Shown: positions 16,697-24,707 of the stretch, piece after piece
Layout of the letters: every line of letters begins with the position of its first letter
Position numbering within the stretch: the first letter of the stretch is position 1
Assembly: GCA_028698615.1 (NCBI GenBank)
Contig: JAQVWF010000004.1
Coordinates: forward strand, 32,888 to 96,887
Direction of reading: 5' to 3'
Source of the DNA: Syntrophorhabdaceae bacterium
GTDB lineage: Bacteria; Desulfobacterota; Syntrophorhabdia; Syntrophorhabdales; Syntrophorhabdaceae
Length of the DNA: 64,000 nt
Notes under the pieces: generated by a model
Database searches by the model: none
What the model saw: the letters and a program-made list of their open reading frames with translations, nothing else
Told to the model about the DNA's origin: nothing
Position numbers and translations under genes: made by a program

Positions 16697-17464
16697 ATGA
16701 AAAGGAGCCTTTGTTTCCTGTATATAATGCTGATAGGGATCGGCGTGTCCCTGCTTTTTGTGACCGCCGGCCGGTGCGCCGAAGCCTGCGAGGAAACATT
16801 CAAGAAGGCGTATCCGCAGATACCCTTCGATTCCGTGCGTCCCACACCCGTCAAGGGCCTCTACGAGGTTTCAAAGGGCGGTGAGATCATCTATTTTTTT
16901 GAGGAACCGGAGCTTCTCTTTGTCGGCGAGATCGTGGACAAGACGGGCAAGAGCCTGACGGATGAGAGAAAAGCGGAGATACTCGTGGCCAATGTCAAGA
17001 ATATCCCCCTCGATAAAGCAATCAAGATCGGCAATGGAAAACAGACGATCATAGAGTTCACCGACCCCGATTGTCCTTATTGCCGTCGCGCCTCATCGTA
17101 TCTGGGACCCCTGAAGGACGTGACCCGGTATGTCTTTTTCTTCCCCCTGCCCTCTCACAAGGACGCCGAGAACAAGATCAGGTATATCTTCTGTTCCTCC
17201 GACAGGGTAAAGGCATATGAAGACGCGATGAAAGGGAAACTGGATACCCAAAAATACACCGTATGCAATAAACAGGAAACAGTCGATCTTTTGAATGCCC
17301 ACAAACAGATAGGAAGCCAGATCGGTGTAAACGGCACCCCGATGTTCATCATCAATGGCAAGGAACTCGTCGTGGGTGCGAACTTCCCTGCAATTGAGGC
17401 CGCACTTAAGACGGAGGGCCAGAAGACCCAGCCGCCGGAAAAGAAGGCCCAGAACAACAAATGA
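16697..17464 (+). CDS. DsbC-like periplasmic thioredoxin-fold protein
   Basis: A 255-residue exported protein of the disulfide-isomerase type. An N-terminal signal segment (about 1-28) is followed by a short DsbC-type N-terminal domain and a thioredoxin domain with the active site Cys126-Pro-Tyr-Cys129 in FTDPDCPYCRR and the cis-proline loop NGTPMFI. It probably reduces or isomerises disulfides in the periplasm. ATG 16697 has GGAGGA 3 nt upstream. The C-terminus is a Lys/Gln/Pro-rich tail. No DsbD-like partner is in the window. Confidence 0.88.
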   Translation: MKRSLCFLYIMLIGIGVSLLFVTAGRCAEACEETFKKAYPQIPFDSVRPTPVKGLYEVSKGGEIIYFFEEPELLFVGEIVDKTGKSLTDERKAEILVANVKNIPLDKAIKIGNGKQTIIEFTDPDCPYCRRASSYLGPLKDVTRYVFFFPLPSHKDAENKIRYIFCSSDRVKAYEDAMKGKLDTQKYTVCNKQETVDLLNAHKQIGSQIGVNGTPMFIINGKELVVGANFPAIEAALKTEGQKTQPPEKKAQNNK

Positions 17465-17497
17465 TCTCCTTTCCCGGTTGAACAGAGGGCGAGGCAC

Positions 17498-18019
17498 ATG
17501 CTCTACGAATACAACGGAAAAAAGCCGACGGTCGGCAAAGACAGTTATGTGAGCGACATTGCCCACGTCATCGGTGATGTCGTAATAGGCGACAACTGTT
17601 ACATAGGCCACGGTGCCATCCTCCGGGGAGACTATGGCTCTATTGTGGTCGGAAGCGGAACGGCAGTGGAAGAGGGGGTTGTGGTCCACGCCCCTCCCGA
17701 CAGGTACTGCCGCATCGGAGAGCGGGTCACCATAGGCCACGGTGCCATCATACACGCCGCAAAGATAGGCGATTCAGCGGTTATCGGCATGGGGGCAATC
17801 CTCAGCATATCGAGCGAGGTCGGCAAGCACACCATCGTCGCCGAGGGTGCCGTCGTGAGAATGCGACAGATAATAGCCGACGGTGTCGTGGTCGGCGGGA
17901 ACCCCGTGCGTGTGATCCGGAATATCGCGCCAAAGGACATGGAATACTGGAACATGGGCAAGGAACTCTACATCGATCTGGCAAAGAAGTACCTCGAAAA
18001 AGGGATGAAACCGTTATGA
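17498..18019 (+). CDS. Gamma carbonic anhydrase family protein
   Basis: A left-handed beta-helix protein of 173 residues built from hexapeptide repeats (for example VIGDVVIGDNCYIGHGAILRGD). The three metal-binding histidines of the Cam/gamma-CA class appear to be conserved, in VVVHAPP and TIGHGAIIHAAKIG. The Gly-rich strand pattern ends in a C-terminal helix (MEYWNMGKELYIDLAKKYLEKG). Many members have unproved carbonic anhydrase activity. It lies 33 nt after the DsbC-like gene, probably in the same transcript. Confidence 0.88.
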   Translation: MLYEYNGKKPTVGKDSYVSDIAHVIGDVVIGDNCYIGHGAILRGDYGSIVVGSGTAVEEGVVVHAPPDRYCRIGERVTIGHGAIIHAAKIGDSAVIGMGAILSISSEVGKHTIVAEGAVVRMRQIIADGVVVGGNPVRVIRNIAPKDMEYWNMGKELYIDLAKKYLEKGMKPL

Positions 18020-18073
18020 AGCCCCCTGCCGTCGATGGGGATTCACAAACCGGCATGCGCATTCGGAGCGATA

Positions 18074-18469
18074 ATGGATAGAGTGTTCATCGAGAGCCTG
18101 CCCGAAAACAGAGAATTGGACGGCGCAAAGCGTTGGGTCGATGAAAAGGGGGAGTTTGCCCAGATATCCTACAGGGAAGACATCGGCCACCTTGCTTTTT
18201 TCGAACTGCGCAAAGGCCAGTTTCGCGGCGGTCATTACCACGAAAGAAAAGACGAGGTCTTTTATGTCATAAGCGGCAGGATCAAGGCGGTCTTTGCCGA
18301 CCATGCAGGAGGAGAGCGAGAGACATCTCTGCTTGAAAAAGGCATGAAGGTTCGTGTTGGAACCGGAATAGGCCACCGTTTCGAGGGGATCGAAGATGCC
18401 CTCGTTGTTGAATACAGCACGCAGTATTATGACAGGACCGATGCTTTGAAAATAGATTTGGGAGAGTGA
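18074..18469 (+). CDS. Cupin-domain protein
   Basis: A 131-residue single cupin. Motif 1 is GGHYHERKDEVFYVISG with the usual two His and one Glu metal ligands, and motif 2 is near GTGIGHRFEGIED. The ATG at 18074 has GGAG 5 nt upstream; the 13 extra residues of the longer ORF look untranslated. Such small cupins serve as sugar epimerases, dioxygenases or sensors; no function can be chosen here. Its stop overlaps the next gene (GTGA). Confidence 0.8.
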   Translation: MDRVFIESLPENRELDGAKRWVDEKGEFAQISYREDIGHLAFFELRKGQFRGGHYHERKDEVFYVISGRIKAVFADHAGGERETSLLEKGMKVRVGTGIGHRFEGIEDALVVEYSTQYYDRTDALKIDLGE

Positions 18470-19005
18470 TCGTGGCGGAGATAAAAAGCGCCGTTCAACT
18501 GGCCATGGAGAAGACAAGGGGCCTTGTCATGGACGATAAGGAAAAGAGGTCCCTTGCCCTCAAAGAACTCGCCGCCGGGATGAAGACGATGTACAGGCGC
18601 TACCGTGAAGGCCTGGCCGACGATGACGAGACAAGGGAGCAGCTTGATGCGCTCGAATGCGGCAACGACGAAAAAAGAAAGATCGCCCTCGACATCCTAA
18701 CCGATGAGTTCGAGGCCGCGGATGATATCTCGGGGATGGGCCCGCTTTTTTCGTTCATCGGTTTCGTGATCGACGAAAGGTCCTGCAGAGAATTGAAGGC
18801 CATCGAAAAGGCCTGCATGGAGGAGCTTGAAAGGATAAAAGGCACGATTCGTTCGCATGTAACCGAAGACCTCGCCGCTTCGGGCATTTCGGGAGACAGC
18901 GTGGAGCCGAACGTTGAAGCATGGTCGACATGGAAGGATGCATCCTCGGAGATCCGCCGGACGTTCAGACAACAAATAGGAAAATGGAAGGAAGGGCTCT
19001 CGTAA
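18466..19005 (+). CDS. Hypothetical helical protein coupled to the cupin gene
   Basis: A 179-residue, highly charged, mostly alpha-helical protein without signal peptide or membrane helix; I do not recognise it. The GTG at 18466 overlaps the cupin stop codon (GTGA); a second in-frame GTG at 18472 has GGGAG upstream at better spacing. Notable stretches are DDKEKRSLALKELAAGMK and FSFIGFVIDERSCRELKAIEKACMEELERIK. Codon use is like its neighbours. Translational coupling suggests a shared task with the cupin. Confidence 0.75.
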   Translation: MIVAEIKSAVQLAMEKTRGLVMDDKEKRSLALKELAAGMKTMYRRYREGLADDDETREQLDALECGNDEKRKIALDILTDEFEAADDISGMGPLFSFIGFVIDERSCRELKAIEKACMEELERIKGTIRSHVTEDLAASGISGDSVEPNVEAWSTWKDASSEIRRTFRQQIGKWKEGLS

Positions 19006-19102
19006 GGTAAAAGAAGGGGCACACGGAAATCCCCCGCATGCCCGCATCTTCCTGTCAGCGGCTTACCCCAGTTACCCCCGGTACCCCTCTTGAAGCCGCG
19101 CC

Positions 19103-20749
19103 TCAGGCATTTATTTTAAACTGTGCCGCCGAACTTCCCAGCACCTCCGTGATCTCGACGAGTTTGTTCACCTCGAACATCACCTGGCCCGAAACCGCCT
19201 CGATCTCTTTGGCAATGCTGGACGTGGAGGTGATGTTCCTTGCGATCTCCTCGGAACTGGCGGACTGTTGCTCAACGGCCGTGGCGATCTGCAGGATCTG
19301 GTCGCGAACCTGCTCGGACGAGGAGACAATGTTCCCCAGCGACTGTTCGACCTCCTGCATATACTCCGTCACTCTTTCAACCTCGGACGAGGTGATCTTC
19401 ATGGATCTCGTCGTTTCCTCGGATTCCTTTTGTACCGTGGTCAGGTGGCTGGTGATCTCCTTTGTCGCGTTCATTGTCTTTTCGGCGAGTTTTTTCACCT
19501 CGTCGGCGACGACGGCGAAACCGCGTCCGTGCTCACCTGCACGGGCAGCTTCGATGGCCGCGTTGAGAGCCAGAAGGTTTGTCTGGTCGGCTATGTCGTC
19601 GATGATGGTTATTATCTTGGCGACCTCGCTGACACGCTGATTGAGCTTCTGGATCGTGTCTGCAAGCTCCATCGAGGAATGCTGGACCTTGTTGACCTCC
19701 GCGACGGCCTCCTGCGTGACCCTTTTCCCGGTCATTGCCGCTTCCATGGCGTTTGTCGAGGCGTCCTTGACGCCGTTGGCGTTATTTGCGACATCTATGA
19801 TGGTCTGGCTCATCTCCTCGGCTGAGACCGATATCTGGTTTGCCTGATCGGCCTGCGTCCTCGTTCCCTGCGATGTTTTTCCTGCAAGCGCCTTGATGGT
19901 CTCCACGGACGTGTCGAGACTGCCGACCGATGATTTGATGCTGCCGATCATTGTATTGAAGGAACCTATCATGTTCTTCATCGATTGCAGAAGCTGTCCC
20001 GTCTCGTCGGAGCCTGTCGTTCCTATGTCGATGCTCAGATCGCCTTCAGACAGCAATTTGCTGGCATCAACGGCCTTGTTGAGATTCTTCCTTATGCTGT
20101 TAGCGATCAGATAGCTCAATCCAAGCACGAAAAGGGCGCAAATGAAGGTGGTGCCGACGATGATCCAGCGGAATTTTGCTATCTCGCGGTTCACGTCGTC
20201 GAGAAACATACCCGAACCTATCACCCATCCCCAGGGTTCAAACATCTTGATGTATGACTGTTTCTTCGTGATGATCTTCGTATCCGGTCGTGCCCAGAAA
20301 TATTCATAGAACCCGGCCTTCTTCTCTTTCGCTATCGCCGTCATCTCCACGAAGATCTTCCTTTTCGTCCGGGGGTCCTCAAATCCGGAGATGTTCTGTC
20401 CCTCCAGATCTATCATTACGGGATTCAGCAGCATCTTCGGTTCCAGGTCATTTATCCAGAAATATTCGTTGCCCCGATAGCGAAGCTGCTGGACGGACAT
20501 CAGTGCATGTATCTGCGCATCCCCCAATGCTATTTCGTTCTTCTTCACCCTTTTGTCATAATCGTTTAGCATGCTGAACGCCACGTCGACAACGTCCTTG
20601 ACGGCGTTCTGTTTCTCCTTCAGCATTATTCGTTCCATCTGGGGCAGAAGATAAAGGATGTTCCAGAGGATGATAACGACAATGACGATGACCGATATTC
20701 CCATGATTTTGTAGAAAATTCCAAGGTTCTTAAGGTTTTGGATCTTCAC
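19103..20749 (-). CDS. Methyl-accepting chemotaxis protein with periplasmic Cache domain
   Basis: A 548-residue transmembrane chemoreceptor. TM1 is at about 12-34, then a single-Cache-type sensor of about 160 residues ([23 protein letters not shown] and [17 protein letters not shown]), TM2 at about 193-215, HAMP, and the cytoplasmic signalling rod with the conserved tip [36 protein letters not shown]. It senses a ligand and controls CheA. The start is GTG at 20749 with GGGAGG 9 nt upstream. No C-terminal NWETF-type tether is present. Ligand is unknown; sCache_2 members often bind small carboxylates. Confidence 0.93.
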   Translation of the reverse strand: MKIQNLKNLGIFYKIMGISVIVIVVIILWNILYLLPQMERIMLKEKQNAVKDVVDVAFSMLNDYDKRVKKNEIALGDAQIHALMSVQQLRYRGNEYFWINDLEPKMLLNPVMIDLEGQNISGFEDPRTKRKIFVEMTAIAKEKKAGFYEYFWARPDTKIITKKQSYIKMFEPWGWVIGSGMFLDDVNREIAKFRWIIVGTTFICALFVLGLSYLIANSIRKNLNKAVDASKLLSEGDLSIDIGTTGSDETGQLLQSMKNMIGSFNTMIGSIKSSVGSLDTSVETIKALAGKTSQGTRTQADQANQISVSAEEMSQTIIDVANNANGVKDASTNAMEAAMTGKRVTQEAVAEVNKVQHSSMELADTIQKLNQRVSEVAKIITIIDDIADQTNLLALNAAIEAARAGEHGRGFAVVADEVKKLAEKTMNATKEITSHLTTVQKESEETTRSMKITSSEVERVTEYMQEVEQSLGNIVSSSEQVRDQILQIATAVEQQSASSEEIARNITSTSSIAKEIEAVSGQVMFEVNKLVEITEVLGSSAAQFKINA

Positions 20750-20921
20750 GTGAGCATACCTCCCGGTTCTTTTGGCCGCACTGGTGGCCGAGGCCTTATG
20801 ATCGACGCAAGATGGAGAATCGTGCCTGTGGAGATGTTATCGGCTGCTCGCCAAAATACTTTACAGAGATTTACACGGGGCGGCAAGGGCACCTGACGGA
20901 TTTTGTCAAGTCCCGGCGTTG

Positions 20922-20951
20922 TTGACAGCGGAGAGTGAAAGCGGGTATTTA
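20922..20951 (+). promoter_or_regulatory. Possible hisF promoter
   Basis: TTGACA, 18 nt, TATTTA, about 55 bp before the hisF start. Consensus -35 with a weak -10. Confidence 0.45.
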
Positions 20952-21006
20952 ATATGAACCGATACGGGCGGCAGGCCCGCGATAAAGGAATAAAGGAGAG
21001 CATTAT

Positions 21007-21771
21007 ATGAAGATCGTGAAGATCATGCCCTGTCTTGATATGAAGAACGGCCGTGTCGTCAAAGGTGTCCACTTCGTGGACCTCAAGGACGCCGGCGACC
21101 CCGTAGAGAACGCAGCCTATTATCAGAAGGAAGGGGCCGACGAGCTTGCCATGCTCGACATAGCCGCTACCGTCGAGAACCGCAAGACCCGGCTCGAATG
21201 GGTCAAGGAGGTTTCATCGGTGGTCACCGTTCCCCTAACTGTGGGGGGCGGGATCAACACGACGGAAGACATCGCGCTTGTACTCGAGGCCGGGGCCGAC
21301 AAGGTCTCCATGAACAGCGCCGCCGTCAAGACCCCGACCCTTGTAAAGGAGGCGGCCGACAGGTTCGGAAGCGACAGGATCGTTATAGCCGTCGATGCCA
21401 GGCGCAGCGCTGCCATGCCCTCCGGTTTCGAACTCGTCGTTGCCGGCGGAACGACGCCCGTGGGCAAAGATGCAGTGGAATGGGCAAAACGGTGCCAGGA
21501 CCTCGGTGCCGGAGTCATCCTTCCGACAAGCATGGACGGAGACGGGACCCTGAAAGGATATGACCTGGAATTCACGAAGGCCATATCCGATGCAGTGACC
21601 TTGCCCGTGATCGCCTCAGGCGGTGCGGGAACCCTCGAACATTTCTACGAAGGCGTGGTGCGCGGCGGCGCGGATGTTTTGCTCGCCGCATCGGTCTTCC
21701 ATTTCCGGACCTTCACGGTGCGGCAGGTGAAGGAGTATTTGAAGGGGAAGGGGATAGGGGTAAATCTCTAG
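21007..21771 (+). CDS. hisF: HisF-family cyclase (imidazole glycerol phosphate synthase subunit), isolated
   Basis: A (beta/alpha)8-barrel protein of 254 residues. In histidine synthesis HisF uses ammonia from HisH to form imidazole glycerol phosphate and AICAR. Both catalytic aspartates are present: Asp11 in IMPCLDMKNGR and Asp130 in IVIAVDARR. The usual GAGEILLTSMDRDGT motif reads GAGVILPTSMDGDGT, with changes at positions normally Glu, Leu and Arg. Ribosome site AAAGGAG lies about 9 nt before the ATG. No hisH or other his gene is adjacent, so it may be a scattered pathway gene or a paralogue. Confidence 0.85.
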   Translation: MKIVKIMPCLDMKNGRVVKGVHFVDLKDAGDPVENAAYYQKEGADELAMLDIAATVENRKTRLEWVKEVSSVVTVPLTVGGGINTTEDIALVLEAGADKVSMNSAAVKTPTLVKEAADRFGSDRIVIAVDARRSAAMPSGFELVVAGGTTPVGKDAVEWAKRCQDLGAGVILPTSMDGDGTLKGYDLEFTKAISDAVTLPVIASGGAGTLEHFYEGVVRGGADVLLAASVFHFRTFTVRQVKEYLKGKGIGVNL

Positions 21772-21791
21772 AAGATCGTGTTAAGTTTCAA

Positions 21792-21841
21792 GCTTCAGGT
21801 TTCAAGTGAAAGACGGGAATCTTTCCGTCTTTTCCTGAAGC
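21792..21841. terminator. Bidirectional hairpin between convergent hisF and rlmI
   Basis: Nested inverted repeats: outer GCTTCAGG/CCTGAAGC and inner AAAGACGG/CCGTCTTT followed by T. It sits between convergent genes and probably terminates both. The outer arms also belong to the TTTCAAG/TTCAGG word family. Confidence 0.6.
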
Positions 21842-21859
21842 TCAACACTTAGAACTGTT

Positions 21860-23032
21860 TCATCCTTTCAAGAAGAAGCATTTCAAATATTCCCCTTCCG
21901 TGAAAGGGACCAACTGGGGATGGTCTATTCCGTGGGTGTGGACCTCGAGGAGAGTGAGGGTTCTTCCGGTCTTTGCACCGGCTTCTGACAGCAGAAAGCG
22001 GAAATCGCTGAGGGACAGGTGGGCGGAACAGGAACATGTCACGAGGATGCCCTCCGGTGAAAGGTTCTTGATGGCCATTTCGTTGATCGCCCGGTAGCCT
22101 GCGAGGCCTTCCGGCTTCTTTCTCCTGTCTTTTATGAATGCCGGCGGGTCCAGAATGATCGCATCGAAGCGCGCAGCGGTTTCCTTGAGGTGTTTTTTTG
22201 CATCGTCGCAGATGAATTCGCACCGGGATGGATCGAATCCGTTAAGCATGATGTTTTCCCTCGCCACGTCGAGGGCACGCCGGGAAGAATCGATGCTGAC
22301 AACCCGGCGGGCTCCCCCGGCCATCGCATAGACCGTGAATCCTCCGGTGTAGGAGAAGCAATTGAGGACATCCTTGTCCGTCGCGTATCTCACGAAGGCC
22401 AGGCGTTTGTCACGCTGATCGAGGAAGAAGCCCGTCTTTTGTCCTTCCTTGACGTCGACGAGGAACTTGAAGCCGTTCTCCCTGATCTCGATCACATCGG
22501 GTACGCTCCCGTGCAAGAGCCCCTTGACGGCCCCGAGCATCTCGATATTCCTCACGGAGACGTCGGAGCGTTCCCAGATGCCCTCTGGCCGAAATGTTCT
22601 TACAAGAGATTCGACGACCTCATTTCTCCAGCGCTCCATGCCCCGGGTATGGAACTGCACCACGAGATATTCCCCGTACCTGTCCACGATAAGGCCCGGA
22701 AGGAGATCGCTCTCCCCGTTTACGAGACGGTATGCGTTCGTCCCCGGGCTCTCCACGTAGCGGCGGCGGACATCGCCGGCCCTCTCTATCCTGCGGGCAA
22801 AGAAATCAGGCCCGACGGGCTCGCCCTTTTCGCTCCCCCAGAGCCGTACCGATATCTGCCCGTAAGAATTAAAATAGCCGGAGGCCATGAACGAGCCGGA
22901 CTCGTCACAAAGCTCGACGGGTTCGCCCGGCGTCAGACCCTCCGGTATGGACGCAAGTGCCTTTGAAAAGACCCAGGGATGAAAACCTCGAACGGGTCCG
23001 CTGCGGTCCTTCCTGACGGTAAGTTTCATCAT
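21860..23032 (-). CDS. rlmI: RlmI-like 23S rRNA (cytosine-C5) methyltransferase
   Basis: SAM-dependent methyltransferase of about 390 residues. An N-terminal PUA domain (FHPWVFSKALASIPEG ... GSFMASGYFNSYGQISVRLWG) is followed by the EEHEE region and a Rossmann domain with VLNCFSYTGGFTVYA as SAM motif I, the acidic VVSIDSSRRALDVARENI, and the active-site motif ILDPPAFIKD. Late CSCSAHLS is also typical of the RlmI/YccW group. Start is one of two adjacent ATGs (23032/23029); the longer ORF adds residues translated from an intergenic repeat. It methylates a 23S rRNA cytosine in relatives; the exact site is unproved here. Confidence 0.88.
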   Translation of the reverse strand: MMKLTVRKDRSGPVRGFHPWVFSKALASIPEGLTPGEPVELCDESGSFMASGYFNSYGQISVRLWGSEKGEPVGPDFFARRIERAGDVRRRYVESPGTNAYRLVNGESDLLPGLIVDRYGEYLVVQFHTRGMERWRNEVVESLVRTFRPEGIWERSDVSVRNIEMLGAVKGLLHGSVPDVIEIRENGFKFLVDVKEGQKTGFFLDQRDKRLAFVRYATDKDVLNCFSYTGGFTVYAMAGGARRVVSIDSSRRALDVARENIMLNGFDPSRCEFICDDAKKHLKETAARFDAIILDPPAFIKDRRKKPEGLAGYRAINEMAIKNLSPEGILVTCSCSAHLSLSDFRFLLSEAGAKTGRTLTLLEVHTHGIDHPQLVPFTEGEYLKCFFLKG

Positions 23033-23054
23033 GATCGTGTCAGTATATGAGCAC

Positions 23055-23135
23055 AATGACCAATAAATCAATAACCAATAAGCAAATAACGAGAACGATA
23101 TTTTATTGGTTATTGGAATTTGGTCATTGGTCATT
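23055..23135. repeat. Inverted CCAATAA-type intergenic repeat, copy 1
   Basis: Left arm starts AATGACCAATAAATCAATAA and continues with CCAATAA; the right arm reads TTATTGGTTATTGG then TGGTCATTGGTCATT. The arms are imperfect inverted copies of a degenerate heptamer CCAATRA. Related elements lie at 37105-37297, 62024-62160 and, as a fragment, 9050-9068. Confidence 0.7.
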
Positions 23136-23160
23136 ATATTATTTAAAATAGGAGATTGTC

Positions 23161-23766
23161 ATGAGCAGTCTGAAAGAATTGAAGACCCCCGTGTTCTGGG
23201 CCGAAGGGCATCCCGGAGTTCTCGACCGGGAGGGGTGGGAGATCGAGGTGACGGGACTCTGTGACGAGCCGCGCACATTCACCTGGGCTGACCTCAAGGC
23301 CATGCCGAAGAAAGTGGTCGACGCGCGCCTTACAAGTGTTACCCGCTTCACCGTGCGGGGAAACTGGGGCGGTGTCAGGGTCCTCGACATCATGGACTCC
23401 GTTAAGGCCCATCCTTCCGTGACATTTGTACGGTTCTGGTCGATAAGGAGGATCTACGACACGTCCATTCCCGTGGAAACGGCCATGAGGGACAGGACGC
23501 TCCTGGCATATGAATTCGACGGGGAGTACCTTGAAGAGGATTACGGCGGGCCGGTAAGGGCCTTTGTTCCCTACCTCTGGGGATATAAATCGGCGAAGAG
23601 CATCATTCGCCTTACCCTCATGGATCATTACGTATCGGGGTACTGGGAAAAACGCGGGTATACCGATGAGGCCTGCATCGAGGCGGGGCTCGTACGGGAC
23701 ATGAACGACGGCGGCAGGATACGGCGCATCTCCGAAGAGGAATGGAAGGAATGTCTTGAGGGCTGA
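23161..23766 (+). CDS. Sulfite-oxidase-fold (oxidoreductase molybdopterin-binding) protein lacking the usual Cys
   Basis: A 201-residue cytoplasmic protein of the oxidoreductase molybdopterin-binding fold: WEIEVTGLCDEPRTFTWADLKAMP, then NWGGVRVLDIMDS, then YGGPVRAFVPYLWGYKSAKSI, as in sulfite-oxidase/YedY relatives. In active relatives the segment after the third strand contains a Cys that binds molybdenum (CV-x-x-W). Here it reads TSVTRFTV, with Ser59 at that place. Only two other Cys are present (Cys34 and one near the C-terminus), neither in that motif. There is no Tat or other signal. It precedes thioredoxin. Cofactor binding is therefore uncertain. Confidence 0.8.
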   Translation: MSSLKELKTPVFWAEGHPGVLDREGWEIEVTGLCDEPRTFTWADLKAMPKKVVDARLTSVTRFTVRGNWGGVRVLDIMDSVKAHPSVTFVRFWSIRRIYDTSIPVETAMRDRTLLAYEFDGEYLEEDYGGPVRAFVPYLWGYKSAKSIIRLTLMDHYVSGYWEKRGYTDEACIEAGLVRDMNDGGRIRRISEEEWKECLEG

Positions 23767-23857
23767 AATGGTTGACAATGGTTTTCCAAGGGCTTAACTA
23801 TATGGAAACCTTGCCTGCCCGGATATCTTGCGGCGGAAAACGAATAAGGAGGATGGT

Positions 23858-24181
23858 ATGAACAGCGCAAAAGCGGTAACGGACGGAGAATTCAAGGCGG
23901 AGGTGCTCGATTCCAGCATCCCTGTTCTCGTCGATTTCTGGGCCACCTGGTGCGGTCCATGCCAGGTGATGGGCCCGGTGATCGATGCCCTTGCGGCGGA
24001 ATATGAAGGCAGGGTGAAGGTCCTAAAGCTCAACGTCGATGAGAACCCCCAGACCGCGGCACAATTTGGCGTGCGGGGAATCCCCACGCTTATCATCTTC
24101 AAGGGCGGCACCGAATCGGAACGCATTGTCGGGGCGCAGCCCAGGGGAAACGTCGACAATGCCTTGAAAAAGGTGCTCTAG
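23858..24181 (+). CDS. trxA: Thioredoxin
   Basis: A 107-residue classical thioredoxin with active site FWATWCGPCQVMGPV, and the cis-proline in GIPTLIIFKGG. It reduces protein disulfides in the cytoplasm. The ATG at 23858 has AAGGAGG 5 nt upstream. A thioesterase gene begins 3 nt after its stop. No thioredoxin reductase is adjacent. Confidence 0.95.
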   Translation: MNSAKAVTDGEFKAEVLDSSIPVLVDFWATWCGPCQVMGPVIDALAAEYEGRVKVLKLNVDENPQTAAQFGVRGIPTLIIFKGGTESERIVGAQPRGNVDNALKKVL

Positions 24182-24184
24182 GGG

Positions 24185-24613
24185 ATGGACGACAAAAAGA
24201 AGAGCGCCTATTTCGATCAGGTGGGAAAAGAGCCCTTTGCACGTCTTCTCGATATACGCCTTAAAGATGTCAGCGAAGGATACGCCCTCTGCGAGATGTG
24301 TTACACGGGGGACATGGACAATATTTACGGCAACGCCCACGGCGGGGCCATTTTCGGGCTCATTGACGAGGCCTTCGAGATCTCGTCCAACAGCCATGAC
24401 AGGATAGCCGTCGCGCTGAACATGAACATTACCTACATGAAGCCGCCCCGGAAAGGATCCCTGCTCCTCGCCGAATCAAAGGAAACGCACAAGACGAACA
24501 GGACGGCATCCTATTACATAACGGTAAAGGACGGAGACGACACCATTGCCGTGTGCCAGGCCCTGGTATATCGAAAGTCCGATCCCGTTCCTTTTCTGGA
24601 AGGCAAGACATAG
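24185..24613 (+). CDS. PaaI-type hotdog-fold acyl-CoA thioesterase
   Basis: A 142-residue hotdog protein. The catalytic helix region is NAHGGAIFGLIDEAFEISSN, with the HGG motif and the acidic residue typical of PaaI thioesterases, followed by VALNMNITYMKPPRKGSLLLAES and TASYYITVKDGDDTIAVCQALVYRK. It hydrolyses acyl- or aryl-CoA thioesters; the substrate is open. It is tightly spaced after thioredoxin and probably co-transcribed. Confidence 0.88.
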   Translation: MDDKKKSAYFDQVGKEPFARLLDIRLKDVSEGYALCEMCYTGDMDNIYGNAHGGAIFGLIDEAFEISSNSHDRIAVALNMNITYMKPPRKGSLLLAESKETHKTNRTASYYITVKDGDDTIAVCQALVYRKSDPVPFLEGKT

Positions 24614-24707
24614 TCTCAGGTTTCAAGGTCAAAGACAAGACCCTTATGTACTTTGCTTTTGCATGGAAGCTTTTCGTGAGATTGTGAGAAATGGTGTTTT
24701 GCCGTCT

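Noticed and set aside
20743-20756. TTCACGTGA core resembling a parS site; also at 28911 and 42846
   Set aside because: Only the central bases of TGTTTCACGTGAAACA match (9-11 of 16), and all three lie in or at coding starts.
20954-21010. 18-residue plus-strand ORF ending in an ATGA overlap with hisF
   Set aside because: It has no ribosome site and hisF has its own AAAGGAG; the overlap is probably chance.
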